Assembly: GCA_963741355.1 (NCBI GenBank)
Contig: CAVUIG010000017.1
Span: 129,115-193,114, forward strand
Origin: CAIWHR01 sp963741355
Lineage (GTDB): Bacteria > Pseudomonadota > Gammaproteobacteria > Burkholderiales > Casimicrobiaceae
Reading direction: 5' to 3'
DNA: 64,000 bases
In this document: positions 58,854-64,000 of the stretch, piece by piece
Numbering within the stretch: the first letter of the stretch is position 1
Layout of the letters: each line of letters starts with the position of its first letter
Translations under genes and position numbers: made by a program
The notes under the pieces: model-generated
Database searches by the model: none
Told to the model about the DNA's origin: nothing
The model's input: the letters and a program-made list of their open reading frames with translations, nothing else

Positions 58854-59927
58854 CGCGCGCATTTCCGCCACCCGGTTCGGCGCCTCGGGCAGCACGCTCC
58901 TCGATCTGCACGCGCTGTCGCCGTACGTCGTCAATACCGGCCACAACGGCGAGCTCTCGCCGTCCGGCGAGTTTCACACGACCTATCAGGACCTCGAGGA
59001 ACTGGCCAACGCCTGCTCCCGTCCAAGCGCGCCGAATGGAACATCCCGCCAGGCTCGCCCATCGACGTGGCGATCTACGCGCATGGCGGGCTCGTCGACG
59101 AGCAGGGTGCCGGCGAGTCGGCCAAGGAATGGGTGAAGCTCCTCACCGATGCCAAGGTGTTTCCGATCTACCTCATCTGGGAGTCGGACCTGCTGTCCAT
59201 CCTGAACGACCGGCGTCCTGAACGAACTCAGGAATCGCGGCGACATCCCGACCGGCGGCCTGGTCAGCATGCTCGACGACGCCTGGAGCGACCGGGTCGA
59301 GGGCATCGTCCGCGTGGTCGGCAGGAGCGTGTGGCAGGACATGAAGGACAAGGGCCGCCTCATCACCTACAACACGGCGGACCGCGGTGGCGGTATGCAA
59401 TTGATGGAGCTCCTGGCGCCGCAGAAGAGACACGATCCGCCTGCACCTGGTCGGCCATTCGGCCGGCGCGATCGTCCACGCCTATCTTGCGGACTGGCTG
59501 GTCACGCAAGGCTGGAACATCGCGTCGGCGAGCTTCCTCGCGCCGGCCGCGACCGTCGATCTGTTCGACACGCGCATCCAGCCGCATCTGCAGTCGGGCA
59601 AGCTCGGGCGTTACGCGCAATTCGAGCTCGAGGATGACGCTGGAGAGGGCCGAGGGCGGCGCGATGCGCCTGCTGCTGGGATACCGGCGCTCGCTGCTCT
59701 ATCTCATTTCCAATGCGCTCGAGGAGCAGGCGCGCGTGCCGGTGCTCGGCATGTCGAAATTCTTCGACGCGAACGTTCCGCCGCGGAATCTGCCCCACCT
59801 CCAGTACCGCGTCGCACCGTCATCGCCGGCCACCGGCGCGACGAAGCACGGCAACATCGATGACGACGGCAAGACGCAAGCGTCGGTGCTGGCGCACATT
59901 CAGGGCAACCCGATTCCCGCGCCGTGA
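58854..59927 (+). pseudogene. Alpha/beta-hydrolase-like protein, possibly the C-terminal part of the C1 peptidase (several frameshifts)
   Basis: Reading across frames gives ATRFGASGSTLLDLHALSPY, GHNGELSPSGEFHTTYQDL, then DVAIYAHGGLVDEQGAGESA, IYLIWESDLLSILND and LHLVGHSAGAIVHAYLADWL, where GHSAG is a serine-nucleophile elbow. It ends at 59927 (HIQGNPIPAP). I see no good start codon or ribosome site of its own, and the first residues continue smoothly from the end of the peptidase if one base is removed near 58850. It is therefore probably one polypeptide of roughly 640 residues with the peptidase. The substrate is unknown. Confidence 0.6.
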
Positions 59928-59981
59928 GCGCTGCGCCGGAGTACGCAATCGAGCCGCGCGTGCACTCATTTCCGCGCAACC

Positions 59982-60309
59982 ATGGGACGTCGCAACCACT
60001 ACCACGTCTACGTGATCGAACTGTCGAAAGACGTTCTTCACGAAAGCCGATTCAAGAGAGCCAATCCCGGATTACGTCATGGGCAAGCCGTGCGTTTACG
60101 TCGGCATGACCGGTTTGGATCCCGATGTGCGCTTCGACAAGCACAAGGCGGGCATTCAGGCCAATCGATTTGTCCAGGCATTCGGACTGCGGCTGTTGCC
60201 GCATCTCTATGAAGCCTATAACCCGATGCCCTACGACGAGGCGCGCGAGATGGAGGTGGAGTTGGCGATCGACCTGCGCGAAGCGGGGTACGGCGTCTGG
60301 CAGGCGTGA
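59982..60309 (+). CDS. GIY-YIG-like nuclease domain protein (one frameshift)
   Basis: ATG 59982 starts MGRRNHYHVYVIELSKDVLH; after a one-base gain near 60072 it continues MGKPCVYVGMTGLDPDVRFD and KHKAGIQANRFVQAFGLRLL. The VYVI and VYVGMT strands about 30 residues apart, followed by an Arg/His-rich helix, match the GIY-YIG fold in a diverged form. A later Glu (EAREMEVELAIDLREAGYGV) could be the metal ligand. The rebuilt length is about 108 residues. No partner domain is present. It follows the peptidase/hydrolase genes by 54 bp and may belong to the same unit. Confidence 0.65.
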
Positions 60310-60633
60310 CGACGACGCCGTCATGAGTCGAATAGTGAACCGATGGACAGATTCGGATTGATGCATGAGCGCAGCGTTGTTGAGATTCATTGCGACGAAC
60401 CGATGACGTACCCAGCGGGCGCCGTCGGACTTGTCTTCGTGCTGCTGCTGTGGGCTGCGCAGGACCGGCAACCCCGCCATCCATCACGCCATCCAGAGCA
60501 ACCCCCCGCAACCTGGAACCGAAATCATCGAATCCGCTACCACGTCTTTCTCAGCGCCGAGGGCGCGTGGCCGTCGAGAAGCAATGAGGGTGCTTCGGCG
60601 GCGAGAGCGCTTGTCTAGCGAGGTCGGGTTGGG
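60310..60633 (+). pseudogene. Degenerate, internally deleted copy of the 62.9-63.9 kb lipoprotein/secreted-protein unit
   Basis: At 60401 ATGACGTACCCAGCGGGC matches the start of the lipoprotein gene at 62940 (ATGACGTACTCGGCGGGC), and the similarity continues through the lipobox region (GGCTGCGCAGGACC versus GGCTGCGCGGGGCC). From about 60535 the sequence instead matches the 3' end of the small gene at 63600 (TACCACGTCTTTCTCAGCGC versus TACCACGTTTTTCTCAACGC), through AATGA and beyond. The upstream GATTCATT region is also shared. It appears to be a diverged duplicate that lost about 800 bp in the middle. The remaining frame is broken. Confidence 0.65.
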
Positions 60634-61260
60634 ATGACCGCGACAAGGCCGCACAAGCCGTTCTCGATGATCCGCGAGTTCCACCTGGCGGACTGGTTCA
60701 CGCTGGCGAACGCGATCTGTGGCACCGGAGCGCTGTTCTCCACGATGACCTATCTCGAGACGCACGACGCGAGGCACGTCTACTTCGCATGCGGCCTCGT
60801 CTTCGCGGCATTGATCTTCGACGTTCTGGATGGCCGCATCGCCCGGTGGCGGCAGAAGTCGTCGACGATGGGGCGGGAGCTCGACTCGCTCGCCGACGTC
60901 ATCTCCTTCGGCGTGGCCCCGGCGATCATCGCGTACGGCTGCGGCATGCAGGGCCTGTACGACCGCATCGTCCTCGCCTATTTCGTCGCCTGCGGCGTCT
61001 CGCGCCTTGCCCGCTACAACGTCACCGCCGACGCGCTGTCCGACGGATCGGGCAAGGTGAAGTACTTCGAAGGAACGCCGATCCCGACGTCGTTCCTGCT
61101 CGTCTGCCTGCTGACGCTGGCGGCGTGGTCAGGCGCAGTCGGCGAGCACCTGTGGTTCGGCGACGTCAAGCTGGCCGGCTTCACGCTTCATCCGCTCGTC
61201 CTCCTCTTTGCGCTTTCGGGCTCGCTGATGATCAGCCGAATCCGAATCCCCAAGCCGTGA
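60634..61260 (+). CDS. pssA: CDP-diacylglycerol-serine O-phosphatidyltransferase
   Basis: The 208-residue membrane enzyme starts at ATG 60634. The CDP-alcohol phosphotransferase motif is complete: DGRIARWRQKSSTMGRELDS followed by LAD (D-G-x2-A-R-x8-G-x3-D-x3-D). About six hydrophobic segments follow the N-terminal ADWFTLANAICGTGALFS helix. It makes phosphatidylserine, the precursor of phosphatidylethanolamine. The frame is intact, in contrast to its neighbours. No decarboxylase gene is nearby. Confidence 0.93.
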   Translation: MTATRPHKPFSMIREFHLADWFTLANAICGTGALFSTMTYLETHDARHVYFACGLVFAALIFDVLDGRIARWRQKSSTMGRELDSLADVISFGVAPAIIAYGCGMQGLYDRIVLAYFVACGVSRLARYNVTADALSDGSGKVKYFEGTPIPTSFLLVCLLTLAAWSGAVGEHLWFGDVKLAGFTLHPLVLLFALSGSLMISRIRIPKP

Positions 61261-61541
61261 ATGGCAGCAGGGGAATCGACGGAGCAGGCGTGCTGGCGCT
61301 TGCGCCGACCGCGGTGTAATCTCCCCCGACCTGCGCCACCACCTCGTGCGAGGTGCATTCGTTATGGCCGGTGCTCCACTTCGCAGCACGACCCGCTTCG
61401 CGTCTTCGCGCGTCGCTCGCGTCGTGCCCCACTCTCGTTCGGCCCGCAACGCCTCCGTGCCGACGCGGCCCGGCGTAACCTGAACCTGGCCAGCGCGTCA
61501 CGTCGTAGATTTCCTGCTTCAACCTCGACTGGGAGCAACCC

Positions 61542-62781
61542 ATGATGACTCGACCGAACCGTCTGCCCCGGATTCAATCCCTCGCGCACCGCAAGCCTGC
61601 GTCGGTCGTGAGTGTCATCGTTGCGGTTTTTCTCGCGGTGGGCTGTGCCCAGCAGCCGGAAAAAAGCGCGACGCTCGACGCGTCGAAAATGCCAGCGTCC
61701 CCGTGGGCGCTTCCGACCTCGACGATGAGCTGGAACGAATACGCGTGCGATCTCATCGCGCGCGGTCAGACCGGCCAATTCGGGGCATCGCGCACGCTCG
61801 CGTATGTCAATCTGTCGATCAACAACGCCCTCGTCATGGCGCGGCAGCAGGGACGCAAGCCCGACGGCGCCGCGGCCGGGGCGGCCGCCACCACACTGAT
61901 CTACTTCTTCCCGAAGGAAGAGCAGGCCATCGCGGGCCGCCTCGCCGGCGAAACCGCGGCCATGGGAAGCGACGGCAAGCAGGCGGATTTCGTCGCCGGG
62001 GTGGCCATCGGGCGCGCGGCCGCCGCCGAAGTCATTGCTTCCGCCAAGACCGACCGGTCCGATCTCGCGTGGTCCGGTCCCCTGCCGACCGACCCCAACA
62101 AGTGGTCGAGCCGCGCACAACCCGCGCGCCCGCCGCTCGGGCCACGATTGGGAGAGATGCGGCCGTTCTTCCTCAACACCGGCGCCGATTTCCGCGCGCC
62201 GGCGCCGCCCGCCTACGACTCAGCCCGCCTTTCGCGCAACCGTGGTTGAAGTCCGGACGGTTTCCGATCACCGGACCAATGAACAGGTTCGAATCGCCCA
62301 ATATTGGGAGAACCTTTCGGGCTCGTTCGGCGCGGGACACTGGAACGAAGTGGCTCGCGGCGCCATCTCCTCCCACGGCCTCAGCGAGGCGGATTCGGCG
62401 CGAGTCCTCGCGATGGTCCACATGACGGGCGTGGACGCGACCATCGCCTGTCACGACTCGAAATACGTCTATTGGGTGCCGCGGCCGACGCAGGTCGACC
62501 CCGAAATCCACCTGGCGATCGGCGTCCCGAACCACCCATCCTATCCGAGCAATCACGCCTGCATCTCGGGAGCGATCGGCCTCGTGCTCGACGCGCAATT
62601 CCCCGATCAGGGCGGCCTCTATTCCGCGATGGCCCGCCAGGCGGGCGAATCCCGACTCTACGGCGGCATTCATTACCGCATCGATCTCGACGAGGGTTTC
62701 GTCATCGCGCGCAAGGTCTCGGCACGCGCGATCGAAGTCGGCGTTCCCGCCGACAAGACGTTCGTCGCCGTCGGGCGCTGA
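61542..62781 (+). CDS. PAP2/vanadium-haloperoxidase-like lipoprotein (one frameshift)
   Basis: ATG 61542 starts a product with a signal peptide ending LAVGCAQQP (lipobox). The first half is helical (TMSWNEYACDLIARGQTGQF; AYVNLSINNALVMARQQGRK). One base is gained near 62222; then WENLSGSFGAGHWNEVA, VYWVPRPTQVDPEI, the PAP2 core PNHPSYPSNHACISGA, and SRLYGGIHYRIDLDEGF (S-R-x5-H-x3-D) run to the stop at 62781. The arrangement matches vanadium-dependent haloperoxidase-related phosphatases. The rebuilt length is about 412 residues, located in the periplasm or outer membrane. Confidence 0.85.
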
Positions 62782-62939
62782 GCGGGACAAGGCGGTGCTT
62801 TCACGCGCGCCGTTTCGGGCTTTCGCGATGGGTCCGAAGCAATGGCGCGGCGCCTGCAAGACCTTGCGAACAGGATCAGCGTTGCCAGACCGGACGCGCC
62901 GCCTCGTTGCGCTGCTCGAGGATTCATTCCGGAGAACTG

Positions 62940-63581
62940 ATGACGTACTCGGCGGGCGTCGTTGGTCTCGTCTTCGTGCTCTTTATGTCGGGCTGCGCGG
63001 GGCCGGGAACTCCGCATCCAACACGCCATCCCAAAGGAGCGCGCCGCAAACGGGGACACCCACGGTCCCTCAGCCCCCGCTTTCATCCGCGCCGCCCCCA
63101 ATCGTCACAAGCGAACCTGCGGTTGGACGGGCGACGGATGGGGCCGCACCGCCAGCGGCTGCTTCGACGGGCCAGACCGCCCCATCCGTCGCCAAGGCGC
63201 CTGCGCAGACCCCTGCGTCCCCCAGTCCTGCTGCGCGCCTCCAGAAAGGAAGGCGCTCCACCCGAGGTCACAAAACCGAAAGCCCCGCCGCTCGACCTGG
63301 CATCACTGGAACAGCGGCTCAAGGACACCAAAGCGATCGGCGTCCTCACCAAGATCACGCTCAAGAATCAGGTCGATGACCTGCTGGATCAATTCCGGGC
63401 CTACTACCAGGGAAAGCTCAAGATCGGACTGGCCGATCTCCGGCGATCCTATGATCTGCTGGTGCTGAAGGTGCTCTCGCTGCTGCAGGACAGCGACCAG
63501 GCGTTGGCCACGGCGATCGCGGCATCGCGCGAGGCGATTTGGGGCATCCTTTCGGATCCGGCAAAGTTCGCGACAATCTGA
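62940..63581 (+). CDS. Pro/Ala-rich lipoprotein with helical C-terminus (two frame changes)
   Basis: ATG 62940 starts MTYSAGVVGLVFVLFMSGCA, a signal peptide with lipobox MSGC. A linker rich in Pro, Ala, Ser and Thr follows in another frame (PQTGTPTVPQPPLSSAPPPI and on). After a second change near 63250, a helical domain ends the protein: LASLEQRLKDTKAIGVLTK, LKNQVDDLLDQFRAYYQ, SYDLLVLKVLSLLQDSDQ. The rebuilt length is about 213 residues. The helical part resembles lipoproteins that bind the cell wall or pair with other envelope proteins, but I know no family. A partial duplicate lies at 60.4 kb. Confidence 0.6.
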   Translation: MTYSAGVVGLVFVLFMSGCAGPGTPHPTRHPKGARRKRGHPRSLSPRFHPRRPQSSQANLRLDGRRMGPHRQRLLRRARPPHPSPRRLRRPLRPPVLLRASRKEGAPPEVTKPKAPPLDLASLEQRLKDTKAIGVLTKITLKNQVDDLLDQFRAYYQGKLKIGLADLRRSYDLLVLKVLSLLQDSDQALATAIAASREAIWGILSDPAKFATI

Positions 63582-63599
63582 AGTGATGCGGGAGACGCG

Positions 63600-63854
63600 A
63601 TGAAAGCAGCCTCGACGGCAGTACCGATCTTGATCTTGGCCACGATAGGTTTTGCGGTGCCTTCGCTCGCAGCCGACGTCGAGTCGATCAAGAAGGATTT
63701 GTTCACCGTGATTACGTTACAAGGATTGCCGTGCGGCGAGGTCATCGGCGTCACAACGCGAGCCGACAACGATCACGTTGCGACGTGCAAGGATGGAAAC
63801 CGTTACCACGTTTTTCTCAACGCAGAGGGGCGCGTGGTGGTCGAGAAGCAATGA
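63600..63854 (+). CDS. Small secreted protein, 84 residues
   Basis: ATG 63600 starts MKAASTAVPILILATIGFAV then PSLAAD, a clear signal peptide with cleavage after Ala-Ala near residue 25. The mature part of about 59 residues contains two Cys (LPCGEVI and VATCKDG) likely to form a disulfide, then NRYHVFLNAEGRVVVEKQ. The C-terminal segment is also present in the degenerate copy at 60.4 kb. The small periplasmic fold is unknown to me. Confidence 0.75.
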   Translation: MKAASTAVPILILATIGFAVPSLAADVESIKKDLFTVITLQGLPCGEVIGVTTRADNDHVATCKDGNRYHVFLNAEGRVVVEKQ

Positions 63855-63961
63855 AGGAACTCGGCGGCAGAGCAGATTCAGGGGCGTCCTGACGGGGATC
63901 GCATGTCGTAGCGCGAAATCACGCATTGATGGCTGTAAAACAATATGGGACGGGGTAGACA

Positions 63962-64000
63962 ATGATGGACTTCGGATACAACAGTCTGTTGGGCGTGTTG
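63962..64000 (+). CDS. Start of a gene cut by the window edge
   Basis: GGGGTAGACA precedes ATG 63962, and the thirteen visible codons read MMDFGYNSLLGVL with no stop. The N-terminus is mildly hydrophobic. Too little is visible to assign a family. Confidence 0.35.
   Translation, partial: MMDFGYNSLLGVL

Noticed and set aside
1..64000. CRISPR arrays, tRNA or rRNA genes, insertion sequences, prophage
   Set aside because: I saw no regularly spaced repeats, no cloverleaf-like or rRNA-like sequence, no transposase or integrase motifs and no terminal inverted repeats.

Overview
The window reads as a piece of chromosome from a high-GC Gram-negative bacterium, most likely a betaproteobacterium of Burkholderiales type. 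This is an inference from gene content: a fused indolepyruvate:ferredoxin oxidoreductase, entericidin, DUF883, DUF1328 and DUF3309 stress proteins, stand-alone Ku plus a LigD polymerase domain, and many outer-membrane or periplasmic lipoproteins. I see no rRNA, tRNA, CRISPR array, insertion sequence or prophage.

An important caveat concerns sequence quality. Many genes switch reading frame while the protein similarity continues across the switch. These breaks cluster at 1-4 kb, 15-15.7 kb, 45-47.4 kb, 51-54 kb and 57-63.3 kb, and most are one-base gains. Long genes between the clusters, such as the 1175-residue oxidoreductase at 23-26.5 kb, are intact. Most of the breaks therefore look like uncorrected sequencing insertions rather than decay. 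I mark genes with several breaks as pseudogene and genes with one break as CDS, and note the breaks in each.

Layout. 0-4.1 kb: cell-surface glycosylation genes (membrane glycosyltransferase-like proteins, a polyprenyl-phosphate type GT2 and GtrA). 4.3-14.7 kb: ordinary metabolism and envelope genes (glutathione transferase, MFS exporter, MsrB, an OmpR/QseC-type two-component pair, a Deg protease, a Ca2+/H+ antiporter, a hydrolase and a quinone-type reductase). 15-18 kb: a large secreted repeat protein. 18.2-19.7 kb: a NarL/NarX-like pair. 20.1-22.1 kb: an SPFH operon ending in a ribbon-helix-helix gene. 22-29 kb: esterase, indolepyruvate oxidoreductase, DUF2231 and phospholipase D proteins.

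29-43.5 kb is a dense general-stress island: entericidin, BON, CsbD, a Cys-repeat protein, DUF6496, topoisomerase IB, DUF3309, PRC-barrel, hemerythrin, two DUF883-type proteins, DUF1328, superoxide dismutase and a glycosyltransferase/amylo-alpha-1,6-glucosidase pair. It continues into NADPH and acetyl-phosphate supply (glucose-6-phosphate dehydrogenase, phosphoketolase), sensor proteins, and DNA end joining and repair (Ku, LigD polymerase, Lhr-type helicase) up to 57 kb. A 16-bp palindromic motif, GTAGGANNNGNCCTAC, occurs three times in this island (30150, 35340, 48102), each time in a gap upstream of island genes. It is the best candidate here for an undescribed shared regulatory element.

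57-64 kb: an SDR, a papain-like peptidase that seems continuous with an alpha/beta-hydrolase, a GIY-YIG-like protein, phosphatidylserine synthase, a PAP2/haloperoxidase-like lipoprotein, and small secreted proteins of which an internally deleted duplicate lies at 60.4 kb.
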